A stretch of 64,000 bases of DNA, taken from the NCBI GenBank assembly GCA_013397455.1, contig VYZB01000118.1, positions 1,938,824 through 2,002,823 of the forward strand, in the 5' to 3' direction. The stretch is from Crotophaga sulcirostris. Taxonomy: Eukaryota; Chordata; Aves; Cuculiformes; Crotophagidae. Below, in pieces: positions 47,861 through 61,000 of this stretch. Within the stretch, counting starts at the first letter, position 1; each line of letters starts with the position of its first letter. The position numbers and the translations under genes were made by a program. The notes beneath the pieces are model-generated. The model was not told the DNA's origin. It saw only the letters and a list, made by a program, of their open reading frames with translations, and ran no database searches.

Positions 47861-50086
47861 GATGTCATTGGATTTGTATACTGAATTGTGCCTGCATGTG
47901 CAATTGTATTCAGCCGATATCATTTAAACACTAAGGTTTAGTGCTGTTAGATCTTGTTCACTGTGTGTACTTGCTACAGAGGAAACTGGGGAGTCTTTGG
48001 TACTGAGGGAGGCAAAAAAAGTAGGTTGAAAAAGGCACAGGTGGGGGATTTGGGGAAGAGAGATGCAAAAAATGTAAAAGGTTGTTTTTGTTGAAGTATA
48101 CTTTGTTTTCTAGAAGCAATATAGAGTTGTACAGGGGTGTGTTTATATATTTGGTTTGCTTCATTTGTTTTAAAGTCAGGTTTGCACTGCAGAGCTGGAA
48201 TCAGAGTCCAATAATCTGGTCGGTAGGTTGCCCAGATCTTTCAGGTAGCAGTGAAATTTATATCCAGAGTTGCACTTGTCTGAGAGCAAAGAGGAAAAGA
48301 TTTTTGGTACAAAACTGCACTCAGTAGAAGTGTGGTCTCCGAATCCCATTGGAAATGTCAGTATTTAGTGTTCTGTCCCTGTGTTGCTCTGAAAAATACT
48401 TTGGTTTGAGCTCTTTTTTGATTACCGTTTTTGTAGAAAGACAACCAAGTAAGACCATCTGAGTAAGTGATGTAACTTCTGATTTTATTTAACTCCTGCT
48501 AAGTATTCTTCACTACTCAGATTTCTCCCTCCACAAGAAGAACAAAAGCCCCCAAAACAAAAAGCATTTGCTATCATATGATTAGGGTCTAACCTGCCTC
48601 TTGACATTTGTCTTACAAAATCAACTCTCAGTTATTTGTTCTTCAGACTGTTAAGTAACTGTTCTTGAACCTATTCCAGATCTGAAGGACTATTCTTAGG
48701 AATGTGTTCAATATTTACTTAAATAAAAATTCTTAACCTTGACTGTTTTTTAAAAACACTTTTTCATATCCTCATTCCAAAGAAAATAAGTCACTATCAT
48801 ATACTGCAAAGGCTTGTTATATAAACCGATTTGGCTGGGTGAGCAAAATGATCTCTTGGAGAGAATAGAGTCTGAGGTATTTGTTTGATCTTTGTTTTCA
48901 TATTGCAAAGGTGAGTCACAGAAAACAAGGGGAATGACACCTCTGAAAGTAACCCAAATATAATCTCTTTTACTCAGTGCTGCAGTTTTTCAGTCACAAA
49001 ACCATGACAGAAGTGGACTTGTCATCCACCGGAGTCCCAATCCAGTATAATGATATTTGAATAAAATATCACAAGTTATATGAAATCTCATTCAGTGCCA
49101 TTTGTTTTAGTGCTTAGGTACCCTGATATTTCATATGACAGTATGTAATACAGAATTTTCATTATCTGTGAAATGCTTAATCAAGTATAGAGTGTTTATA
49201 GGAGCAGAAAGCTCTGAGGTGGCTTCAGCCAGAGAGGGGTTAAGTTTAGGTAGACTTATTAATTTAGGTATAATCCTTGAAAGAAGTGGCCACATTGTTT
49301 CCAGGACCAGCAAATACAAAAGCACCTTATGTCGTACTGTACAGAACAATGCTGAAGCTTAGTAAGCCCTATTAGGTCTAAGTTATCGCTTAAGCCTTTC
49401 TGAACCATGTGACAGGATTAGAAATGCTGTGGAGGGTGTGGAGACACCTCTCTGTGTCACTCCATGTGAAGAGTGTTTGGATTTAGCATGGTCTTACCTG
49501 TATGCTGCAGATATCACTCCGTTACCTTTTAATACTCCAGGTTTCAGGAGAGAATTTTGGTTTAGATATGGGAAACTCGGCCCAGAAATTTGGAGCTGCA
49601 CCTGAGCTGAGAAGCCCACTCAAACCAAGAATACAGAGAAACAAGAGACAAAGACATTCATGTGCATCTGAGAGGAGCCATTGGCTCCCCTAGATAATGA
49701 ATCCCAACCAATAAACGCCAATGAATGACCACGAGGAACCTGTGTGACACATTTTCCCATTACTTCTGTAGTACTTGCATTACTGGGGTTATTCCATGTT
49801 TCAGCATAACTCAACAAACCATTTCTCTAGATTTGGGAGAGTCCATAGTATTTTATAACCTCATTGGTACCTTGATATTTGTGAGCAACTGCACTGAGGT
49901 CAGTGGAATTGCACTAGCATGAACTAATAAATTTGTGCAGCTGTTTAAACGAAAAGAAACAAATTCTCGAGACTGATCTGAATATCCCCACCCCACAACT
50001 CCCCACCTTTTGCTAAAACAAACTGTCTGGATCTTACATGAAGGCAGTATTTTGTCATCTTAGAAAGTTGTCGCTTTTACAGTTAA
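47861..50086. other. AT-rich unique DNA between two CR1 copies
   Basis: No gene was recognised. Overlapping short frames on both strands at 49,131-49,362 and 49,502-49,817 are typical chance frames. One of them begins Met-Gly-Asn-Ser but shows no retroviral gag or other domain beyond that. Confidence 0.55.
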
Positions 50087-50126
50087 AACCCACCCACCCA
50101 CCCATCCAACCAACCAACCAACCAAC
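50087..50126 (+). repeat. Compound (CCCA)n(CCAA)n microsatellite
   Basis: CCCA units (about three) are followed by an interrupted ATCC and then about five CCAA units ending at ACACTC. This is a length-variable tetranucleotide repeat, with no associated gene visible. Confidence 0.9.
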
Positions 50127-50846
50127 ACTCTCTCTACCATTTCCAGTAAGTTATTTTCTCAAACTCCTCTGCAATGTAACTGTGAACACCTTTCTTCTGT
50201 GAAGTTTATCTAACATGTAATCACAGTGGATGCACTGATTTTTTTCTTTATAATGATTTTCTGAAATGGAGACAAGGGAGTGATTATGAACAAGTGAAAT
50301 CTGGATTATTTTTTTTCTTGCTGCTGATCAGCATAGACAAGGACAAGCTACAGGGCACAAATCTATGCTGTATCCCTTAGATAGAATAGGTATTGACTGA
50401 CATTGGCTTGGATGATTTACATGATTCAGTAAAATATGTGGCTTTTGGGGTCTGCTGTGCTGAAGTGTAATCTTGATCCTAAGCATATGTTGATAGAAAA
50501 TTTGCAAAAAGCCCTTTGATAACATTGCTCATCATAAACTTGTGAGGCCTTCAGGGTTCAGCAATAAGCATAGCTTATCAACTGTTAGCATATGAACTCT
50601 AATCCTGATTATAGCCTAATGATAACTGCCTCAAGCAGAACCACCTGCTTAGGCTTCCTACTAGTACCTCTTACTCTCTTTTCCTTTAACATCCTGCTAT
50701 TCACAGCAAAGCGAGGGGATAAAGTGTAGTAAGGGAGGATATTCTAGAAGTTCTAACAGCTAAACATCACCTGAAGAAAATGTAGATCAAAGCAAGCTTC
50801 CTTTCTGCAAATTCATTTCTGTGTAATGGTTTTGTTTGTGGTATGT
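50127..50846. other. AT-rich unique DNA, no gene recognised
   Basis: Nothing recognisable. A 65-codon minus-strand frame at 50,328-50,525 has no domain. Confidence 0.55.
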
Positions 50847-51186
50847 AGAATCATAGAATGGTTTTGGGTTGGACAGGACCTTAAAGATCATTCAGTTCCA
50901 ACCCTCCTGCCATGGGTAGGGACACCTCCCACCTGACCAGGCTGCTCAAGGCCCCATCCAACCTGGCCTTGAACACCTCCAGGGTTGGGACATCCTTGAT
51001 TTCTCTGCGTAACCTGTCTCAGTGCCTCTTTAGCCTCTAAACAAAAAAATATCTTCCTAATATCTAATCTAAATCTACCCTTTTTCAACTTAAAACTGTT
51101 ACCCCTCATCCTATACCTACATTCCCTGATAAAGTGCTCTTCTCCATCCTTCCTGTAGGCCCCATTTAAGTACTGGAAGGCAGCTC
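50847..51186 (-). mobile_element. CR1 LINE 3' end, inverted
   Basis: This CR1 copy is in minus orientation. The left end, AGAATCATAGAATGG, is the reverse complement of the CR1 terminal CCATTCTATGATTCT. GGACCTTAAAGATCATT, GGTAGGGACACCTCCC and CTCAAGGCCCCATCCAACC follow as the reverse complement of the 3' region. On the minus strand a 73-codon frame (50,888-51,109) reads GNSFKLKKGRFRLDIRKIFF, the ORF2 C-terminal block. After that the frame departs from the family pattern, so it is disrupted. The tail differs from that of the 47.3-kb copy, so this is a different and apparently older CR1 subfamily. It is 5'-truncated near 51,186. Confidence 0.93.
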
Positions 51187-51943
51187 AAAAGCAGGATGAG
51201 AAGATTTAAAGGAAAAAGCAAGATCACTGAACTAAGGAATGTGTGTAAGAAGCCTTAGTCAAGAACTGAGATCACCTAGTGTAAAAAACTGGTTGGGATT
51301 GTATTTTCTAGGTTATTTTGGGAAGGGAAAAAAAAATCTGGATAAGGACATTTTGAAAAGTGAGCAATTAATTACATTTATGACTTTAGTGTCAGAAGTC
51401 TTGATGCCACATCAGAGTAAAAATGCCTTAACTAAGACGGAAAAAGTAAGCAAGACTTTGAATAACTGCATGATATTGATTGTAAGTGTATGAACTGCAA
51501 GGTCACCAGTGCACTAACACTTGGTAATGACTTCTATATCCTGGGGCTGTTGTAGAACATTCTTTTTTTCTTTTTTTCTTTTGTCAGGTCTGCTTAGTTT
51601 GCCAAAGGCTAGTAAACAGATGATCATAATTAGGGCTTCCAAAAATAGTCTTATTAATAACCAGAACCAGCATGGGTATGTAGAGAAGTAAAAAAGAATC
51701 TTATGCCTCCTTAGCTTTTCTCTGGACTGTCTCTCCAGTCAATTTCTAATCAATACCACAGGTAGCTTAGTAGTTATGTAGCTCAATAATAATGTAGGAA
51801 TATGGAAATAAACATGCTGAAATCATACCATTGGCAGTCTGATACTTGTAAAAATCAATATAATTGTTGTAATGTAGACTTCACAAAAGTGTACATAAGG
51901 ACTGAGAAAAGTCAACCTCTGTCTGCCATATGCAAATGTTTAA
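51187..51943. other. AT-rich unique DNA, no gene recognised
   Basis: An 84-codon frame at 51,239-51,493 has no recognisable domain. A polypyrimidine stretch (C-interrupted T runs) lies at 51,561-51,583. It is followed by CAG, so it resembles a splice acceptor, but no convincing exon follows. Confidence 0.55.
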
Positions 51944-52029
51944 CAGGGTCCTCAGTTCGGTGACATGACACTGAACTTCCTCTGAAGTTCAGTGTCGTGT
52001 CACCTCTTGTAGTGCATAGTGAGACCCTG
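51944..52029. repeat. 86-base hairpin with 21-bp near-perfect stem
   Basis: GGTGACATGACACTGAACTTC (51,959-51,979, 21 bases) pairs with the right arm at 51,984-52,004 around a CTCT loop. Twenty of the 21 positions are Watson-Crick pairs and the remaining one is a T:G wobble. Outer sequence can add CAGGGT (51,944-51,949) with ACCCTG (52,024-52,029), and CTC (51,951-51,953) with GAG (52,021-52,023). These enclose an asymmetric internal loop. Total length and arm size resemble a microRNA precursor, but the 4-base loop is tighter than usual. A mutational origin by template switching, which creates near-perfect palindromes with tiny spacers, explains the geometry equally well. Strand of any transcript is unknown. 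Confidence 0.8.
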
Positions 52030-55000
52030 AGAATAGGAATCAGAGAGATCATTAGGCTGAGTAGGAAAACAGCAAGTCTGAAGAGTTCAAGGGAAGAATA
52101 ATAACATAGCTAATCAACTACCAACAACTTAGGGGCCAGAAAAATTAATGAGGTTTTCTTCTTGCCTGTGTTACCTATAGGCTAGCTAAAGAACTGAACA
52201 CCAATCAAATTAGCAGAGTTAAGTTACTGTGGAAACTATGAGCATAACTTCTGCTATATGGTAACTTTCTGAGACAGGGCTAAATGCATTTCTTTTCTCC
52301 AGTAGTAAATTGCCTTGAATTATTTTTTCAGGGAAGAATGGGGCAATTTAAAAATCGCATGAGTGTTTCCATCTGGATGAAAATTCCTTTTTTCTCAAGC
52401 CCCTGTTCAGTATTCTCAAAGGGTAAGTGTATCTCTCCTGTAAACATATGTTGAGATATTTTGGGTTCTTTCAGCACTTGTCCATAAAAATATCCTCACG
52501 TTCCTTCTGGATAATAATTTACATCGCTTTTTCTGTTTCAAGCTGAAGCAGAAGTTTTTAAGAGAGAGAGAATTTCCTGCTGGGGAAAAAAGCCATGCCC
52601 CTCCCAAACATCTAAAAAAACCAACAAGCCACCAAAACAAGGATGGAGTAATTATTCACAAATGTAGTTCATTATCGAGCCAGCTGTATACATAGGATAA
52701 CACCACCATTAAAAACCATGAAAAAAAAGCTTTTTTCCTCAGTACTTGTGGCTCAAACTATTTTTGATAAATCATAGTGAAATTTACATATGTTATGTTT
52801 TACATTTGTGATCTTAAAAGGAAATTTCAAATTTATTGTCAGTACAATGTCGTACCTATGTATTGCATTAAAAATGGGTCTGTTTACATTCTCCAGCTTT
52901 GTGATAGAATAACAAATGTTTTAATCACTATGGGGAAAAGTACTGTTTATTTATAATTGCACCTGTTCTTGCATAATAGGAAATACAGTTTGAGCCAAGA
53001 TTTCCTGGAATTGTTTTCTGACTGGTACAGTTGTTCACTAAATCTTATACCCTTGTGTTGTCTTTCAAGGGATGTTTTATTTCTTCTACTTTTTTTTTTG
53101 TTTTTATATGCCTGGCGTGTTCCTCTTTACATTAGTATCCTCACTATGAGCTGCCTCTGTGGATGTCTTTCAAGCCTGGACAGTAGCATTCAGTGTCTTC
53201 AAATTAGCATTCCTTGGTGAAGTTGACTTAGCAGTCAAATGCATGTGATTGTGGGCCAAGTTGGAGGTAAAGAAAACAGTGTTCTACAAATTATAGGAGC
53301 TGCTTGGGAAGCTTATTTGGTTCTTTGCCCTCCTTGGAATATTTTGTTCCCTTTCAGTCTTAAGGTTGGCAAACCAGCCTTATCATTTCTACCACTTCCA
53401 AGAATTGTACCCTTGCCCAGTGCCACTTCCTTCCTTTCAGTTTTAAAAGTTTTCAGGAACTATTAAAAAGACTTCATGATGTATAGATCAAATAAAATGA
53501 ACTGAAGATCACATTTAGCTTCTTTCTAAGTCCAATACCTACAATGCATTGACCTCTGAATGGGCAGTATTGCCCATGTCCTGGCAGACCATTACTAAAT
53601 CCCATTAGTGAAAACAGAAATTTAAATAAGCAAGGTGATTTCTCCTGCCTAAGTGGTAGGCAAGCATACATTTTCGTGTTCCTTAAAAAATCAAGTAAGC
53701 TTTTAATGCCTCTGAAATGTACCTTAAATGCATCCATGGAGGAAAGTATCTGAAAAATGAGAATTCTGACCTATGGAAAGCTCTTAACCTTTGGCCATTC
53801 TTTTTTTTACTGCAAATAGAAACAAAAGTTCATAGTTTTAAAATTTCTTGTTGAAAGCAAGTTTTGATCAGTTGGTTATTTCAGCCTGAAAATCCAGATC
53901 AACGAAAACATAATTAAGCTGGAAAATTGAATGGTTTTAACTGTGATTAAAAAATTGAAATTATTTTTTCTTTATGGATTTTTTTCCCAAGAAACGATGA
54001 ACAAAATAACAAAAATAAACAAAAAAAAATTGTGAAAGATAAACAGTAAGTGCCATGAATTTAAAAAGGAAAATATTTTGCCAACCTTGGTTATTTAAAA
54101 AACAGTAATTGCTTGAAAAGACCAAAGATAAAGTTTAGCAATCAGATGAAGTAACATTGTAGATACCTGAGACTAAGACCTTACTAAGCTAATTAAATTA
54201 CTGACTTCTACTGATTGGAACATTTTTTTCATTTCTGGAAATATTAGAGGAAGGATGCTATGAGGAAATTGCTGTGATTTTCATTCCAAAGGGAACCACT
54301 TTCAAACACAAAATGGAAAGGTTGTGATGTCCTTCGCTTGCATCACTGTCATCATATTTCGTTCCTTTAAAATGCACATAAATTCAAATTTTAATAATGA
54401 TAACATAGAAGTATTGGTGAACAAATAGATCCATGCCTTGTTGCAGTGCCTGCTCTAGGCAGCTTTGCTAAAGTCATGTAGGTGTGTCTGGCATACTAAC
54501 TTCAGTGATTTAAGCAAATTTTGCACCTAGTACAAATGATCTCCATGTCATATGGAACTATCTTCTGTCTGCTTCTAAATGGTTTTCACATCCTTTGGGG
54601 TGAATAGATTGCTTTTCCATAACTGCAATATATTTTAGAGGTTATGCTTTGTCATTGTAAAGCTGCAGAGATCAGAAACAGGTCAACTGACTATGTGGAA
54701 TGCTAATAGCACAGTATGACCTAAGATGGAAAAGACTTGAATTATTTTTATGAGAAAGTTTTCATTTTTAAGACTCAGATATGATGAGACCATGTTTTAT
54801 ATCTCTCAAAATCAATCAATGCATTTATTTACACTGCATGTCTTTCCTAGATCCTCCATGAAAATAAGTTGAGTTTGGGAATTTAAAAGTAATGGTAATT
54901 TTTTTTCAGAGCTTTCATTTTATTTAAGCACATTCTGGCATCTGGTAGATTTAAGGCATAAAAATATGTTTAAGTTGATATTTCCTATCGTTAACATCTA

Positions 55001-58000
55001 CAGACAAGAAAATCCATAACAGACTGGAAAGTATTTTACAGAAGAAAATGAGTTCATGTGACATAGCCTGTCTTCTTGACAGCCTGGGTTGATTACAGGG
55101 TTTTTCATACACAGATTAAAAAAAAAAAATTATTCTAAAAACTTTAGGATTAATAAATTATAAATAGTAATTACTACTCAAATTGTTTATAATTTTAGAA
55201 TGTTATAATTATTTGAAATGTACCTAAAATTCTATCATTCTGGTGGATAATTCGTTGTGATTGAGGTTGTAAGAAGGCAAGTTGTTTGATATCACTCAAT
55301 ATGGCAGTTAGTGATCCCTGTCTCCTTTGAAAGATAATTTGAGTTCTGCTGATGAAAAGCCTTATTGTAACTTATTCTTATTTAATTTTGTATTAATATT
55401 AATAGAGACAGGAATTTTCTTCCAAATGAAAGCTGTTTACTTTAGGAAGATCTAGTTGTATTGTTCTTGATGAGCTTTTCAAAAAATCTGTTCCTCATTG
55501 CAAAACAGCTTAATATTTAACTTTTGTACATTTATAGGTTTAGGGTGAAACAATTCATATTACATAGTTAATTTGATCTCCAATAACTGCCTAAGGAGGT
55601 GCATGGGCTAGGTAATTAAATATCACAGTACGTAACTTATCATTCGAAGACTGCTTCTCCTGCTAAACTGAAGAAAGTAGTTTCTTAATGGACTTGAGCA
55701 CTGTGCCACAATTGTTCCTATGCTTCAGTGGGAAAAAAGATCCCTTGTGTGTGGTTTTTGTCTGTACCTACTGATGCTCTCCTAAGCAGTGAAAGTGATG
55801 ACAATGACTACTCAAGGACAATGTTGTCGTTGTTAGGGTGTTGTTAGGACATCCCAGATTCACCACAGATGGGCAGTGTGTGCAGCAGCTTCTGAGGGTG
55901 TCCAAGGTTTGCATCAGCAGGTCTAGTTAATGTACTTCCCTCTGTTGCTGGTATTGAGACTTCTGAATCAAATCTATTCAACACCTAACACTGTTGCTTA
56001 CGTGGCGCAAGTGCATCACAGAAATTATATTTGCATATTTAAGATCCACATATATTTGAAAAACTACTTTTTGGTCACCTTGTACTCTTAAAATTAGACA
56101 CTTCCCTGCAATTGACTTATTAAATTATCTGTGGAAGCACAATGTAGTGAAATGAAGAGAATAAAAACACTAAAATTCGACACACTGCCAACTAATAGGT
56201 TTCTGTGGTGCTCATGTCGTAATTCAGAAAACAGATATCCAAGGTGATTTGACTGACATGATCTGCCTAATCTATATCTGACACAAGATAACTATATCAT
56301 GCTTCACATTCACATGGACTTGTTTGCTTCTTGGAAAGAGTCTAGAACACTAAAATGCTGTTATAGAAAAATAAATTAATTCTCTTCCTACTAGAGATCA
56401 TGTTCTTTATAGTACAGTATATTAAGTGAAAAAGTAGGTAAAACGTATCCTGTGTTGACAGTGAGGTATAGCTAAACTATATATTTCCTAAATCATGAGT
56501 GTTTAAACTCTGCCTAGTTTTGGTTGCAATTCACTACATCATTGGAACTGTATGTTGTACGTGGTAAATGTTGTCTGAAAAGATGTGGTGAATGACGAGT
56601 ATTTTCTAAATTTTGTTGGCAAGGTGAAATTTAAGAATTTTGTTATCTGCTGCTAGAGAAACTATAACCCTATCTAATTATCTCTCTAAAGAATGTATCT
56701 CTTTAAATGCCTGGGAATTTTGACAAGGTGAACCTTAGGAATTTGCTTATGGTCTCTGGAGAACTGGTCCTGGTGGTCTACTGAGCTGTGAGTCAGCAGA
56801 ATCATCCAGAGGAGGCTGGAGCTACTGTGGATTCTCAGTAAATTCAGTGTGCCCAGAACACATTAATCTGTAGGCTGGCCTTGCTGCTCTTCAGGCTCAG
56901 TGCCTGTGACTTTGCGTGAGTGGCTAAGAATTTACTAAAGGACAACTTTTTCCTCAGATTTGGCAAGGATAGCAAAAATTCACTAGTCCCTATCATCTCA
57001 AAACTACTACTGGCTTAGGGAGAGGGTCTCTATTTTATTTCTGGATGGTTTTCGTTGTCATACTTAACTGTCTATAAAAGAACCTTTTTTCCCCCTTCCT
57101 CTGGGTCAGGTGCCTGTTTAAAACCTTGATCTAGAATGCAGAATGATTCACAGCAGTTCCATATTGTTCACCATTGCAAAGCCAGCTGCTTTTCTTTAAG
57201 GCATCTCCTCCAGTGCTAAGTGCATGAGCTGTGAAATTGATTTTTACATTTTTACTAGACAAATGTAAAGATTTTCGGAACATCTGAAGTCACATCTGTA
57301 GCTATGAAGATATGTGGAAATCTCTGCCAAGTGGTCCAAATCCCTAAATCGTACCCAGACAAAATTTTGTGGTCAGGAAAAGGTTAAACATTCAGAGAAA
57401 CAGAAATGCAAATACATTTTGACTCCATCCACTTTCCAGACTGAATCTGGCATCTCTCATTAAAACATAAGAACAAACTAAATCTTGTCACAATGTAAGT
57501 CTACTTTAGATGTTACCAGAGGGAAGAGGATTATGAGGATGATGGCTCAGCTCAGAAGAAATCTTAATGAATTTGTCTCTTCCTGATATAAGTACAAGTT
57601 GTACCTCAGAAATGTTTGTTTGAGTTTCTGAAAACAGCAAGGAATTTGCTGTTACCTCAAGCAGGGAATTTCATCTCAGCTTACATAATATTTAGGAGTG
57701 CTCTAAGGAATAATACCCTGAATAACTATTGCAGCAATTCCTGCGCCTTTGAAATATCTTGGCTTTGCTCCATGTAGGATTCAGGCTGATAAACTGGTAA
57801 GAAGCTGCTGAGGCTAGAAACACATCAAACCTCTTAACTGATTTGCTTTCTACAAATTGCATCATATTTTTCTGAATGAGAAACCAGAGAAAACAAGAAC
57901 ATTTATGCCAGTGTTTCTCACAACTGTCTTCCTTGAAAAATGGGTTTATTGTCATCAGAATATTTTATTCCCTGTGCTTAAGTTTTTATTTACTGCTGTC

Positions 58001-61000
58001 CACACTGTGTCTAATGTTCTCCTTTTCTAACTGTCTTTAATGAAATACTCTAGGTAGTGAAGTACAGAGTTCCCCAAGTTTCACCCAGAATGTGTGCTGG
58101 AAAGTCAAATTACTATGTTAAAAATGTGCCTTAAAAGACAAAATCAACGTACTCTAGGATTGTGCATATCCAAAGAGGGACTCAAACAAGAATACATCAC
58201 TTTACACCTCCTGAATTTGTTTATTACGTTTTATATTCCAAAACAGATGGAGCCAGATCCTAGGACAACATCCATATCACACCAGTGCTGTTGGATTCTC
58301 ATTGAGAACCATTTATATGAGGCTCTAAGAGAACAGAAGGATTTGAACAGCATGTAGCAAAACCTAGAGCTTTTGTGATGCTGCCATTAAACATTATGTC
58401 TAAATATGCCTTCAGTTCTTGCATAATCTGAAATTCTGTGATTTCCCTGCCAGCCTAATTTTGATCTACGGATTTTAAAGTCTCACTTGAAAGAAATCTT
58501 GGAAAGAAGTGAAGAAAGTTAGTGGATGGCCAGTTTTTTATGCTGATCTTATTCTCATGAACAATGAGAACCAATGAAAGAAAGAGCTGTAGGTATAAAA
58601 TGTAATGACTGTTGAATTTTAGTCTTCAGGTGTGCTTCATAACAGACATGATATCATAAGGCAGTATCTGTTGCAGAATCTGAAGTTTCAGCAACACATC
58701 ATAGACTATTCAAAGAGTGCTTATATTAGCATTCAAGGAAACAACCCAAGCTCTTTGTTGTCTAGTCATCATCAAACTGTTGTGTTTTTTAACGTGTAAA
58801 TTTTTTTCTGACATCTAAAGAAAGGAAAGTTTTAGAGGAACTTGAGGCTTCAAAAGTTTGAATTGTAAAGGGTGTTTTTTTGTTTCTTTGGGATTTTGAA
58901 TGTACAGATTGCATGCAACACTAGAGAAAATTCTGGAGGAAGCAAGCAAGCAGACAGTTGAAACTGTCGTCACTTACAGTCAAAATGGAAACCAGTAGAG
59001 TTTTAGGATCACATCTCCAGAGCAGATGAGAGGGGCTATCTGCTGAGAGTATGTGTATTTGAAGACTTGAGAGAGATAAGGAAGGAGAGACGATGAAGAA
59101 ATAAAGAATTGGCAGTAAGGCAATTAGAAGACTTCTGATAAAGTTTGAAGGACTCTTTATGACAAGAAGCTGAAAGATCTAAGATAGAAGGATGTTATCA
59201 TACTGTAATATTTTTTCGATACCTGGATAAGAATTGTAGCAGGTATACCTTAAAAACAAAATCACATTTATTCTGGCACTCCCATAGATTTCATGAAGAA
59301 AACAAATTCCAAAGTGACATCAAGTACCCTAAAAAAATAATAAACTTATCTTTAATATTTAGGAAATGAATAGACTGATTCTTTGCAGTGATTAACACTT
59401 TGGAATCATAACTTTTTCTTAGCTTAAGAGGTAGTCATAGTAAAATTAGTAAAATTATAGTTTAGTTAAAATATATTGGGTTTACTTCTCAGGTTGGCTT
59501 AGAATGAGGCCCTTGGAGAAAATCCACTCTTTCTTAGCAGTCAGAAACAATCTGTTTCTTCTCCTCTGTGTATCTAACTAGTTTTGTCATTGCAATGTTG
59601 TTTCCTTCTGCAAAGCAAAGCAGAAACAAAAGAATTCTATTCTTCTATAGGTAAAGTGCGTCTCCTTAGATCCTTTATGAATGTCAAAGCTTTTATGGTA
59701 AAAACGTTCACAGACTTTTCTGTACAACATTACTTGAATAAGATCTCCTTATCAACCACTTGAGCTCAAACATCATGTCTGGCTTTTTTCTATGTTCAGA
59801 GTATGGGGCACTGCAAAAATGACTAGGAATCCTCAAGATTTTTTTTTACTTTAACTGTGACAACACCTAACACGTAGAAAAAATCCAGAACTCTCAAGAA
59901 CCATGGAAATGACTTGTATTACTGAATAATGTTACGGTATTTGAGAGTATTTAGGAGTTGGCCAGATATCAGTCGTATGCTCTTCTTATGCAGTTCAGGC
60001 TCTACTGTGACTCAAAAATATCAGATAAGAAAAATATGCTGAGGAAGAAGGTGGAGGGAAATCATATCGTATAAATCCAGATGGAAGAGGAAGAGTTGTT
60101 AGAGCATGCAAAGGCAGCCAAATTTCTGTCTGCCTGGCACAAGCAAAAGCTAGGAGAAGCCTGATGGTACAATGTAGTGTCACAGAGATGCCAGTCAGAG
60201 CTGTGGTTAAATGAAGAAGTGGAGGGGAAAATGAGACAAGGGGAACCAGCTGGGACAGGAGGAAGATGGTACGAGTGTTGCAACGAACCTTAGATACCAG
60301 ACTCAGGGTGGGGAATCTGACTTCAAACATGCAAGTTATGCCTGAGAAAGGGATTCAGGGAGAAGCACACTTCCTATAATGCCTGAATTGGGTCCTCTTC
60401 AATGCTTTAATCAGATGTCTGCAAGAGAAAGACAGGGTGAGGACTTTTCACATTCTGTAGGTTATATGGCTTATTTCAAAAAGGTTAGAGAGAACACAGT
60501 AATTGAATGTGTTGGTGTTGTCTTTGCACTAATGCCTGGAGCAGGTGGCAGAAGTGCTTGGCTACACAGAGAGAAGAAAAAGGAAAGAACTGATAGCTTC
60601 TGTGAAACAGTAGACATGTTATGTTCTGTGTATCTGGTCCTATGCCCGCCACATTGCGTTGTGAATATTTTTGCCAAAAATCGGCTCCAGTTTGTAACTT
60701 GAATTTTCGTATAAATGAGTGATTTTCAGCAATTGCCAGAAAAATGGTCTCACATTAAAAATACAATTTCTGGTCAAGTCATAGAAACATTTGTCTGAGA
60801 ACAGCCCCAGCAGCAATGAGGAAAAGAAAATGAGTTACATCTTAGGAGATTGTATTGAATTCCCAACCTGAATCAAGCAGTGTGGAAAAAGAGGTTTGAT
60901 TTTTCTTCATCTTAAATTAATATAATCACTTATTCAAGGTTGGAATTTTCCTGCCTTCTACCAGGAAACTTCAGCAGTCTCAGATTTGCCTAGTGCAGCA

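Noticed and set aside
49568..49693. Met-Gly-Asn-Ser start reminiscent of a myristoylated retroviral Gag
   Set aside because: Only the first few residues fit. There is no further Gag, protease or polymerase similarity and no LTR nearby.
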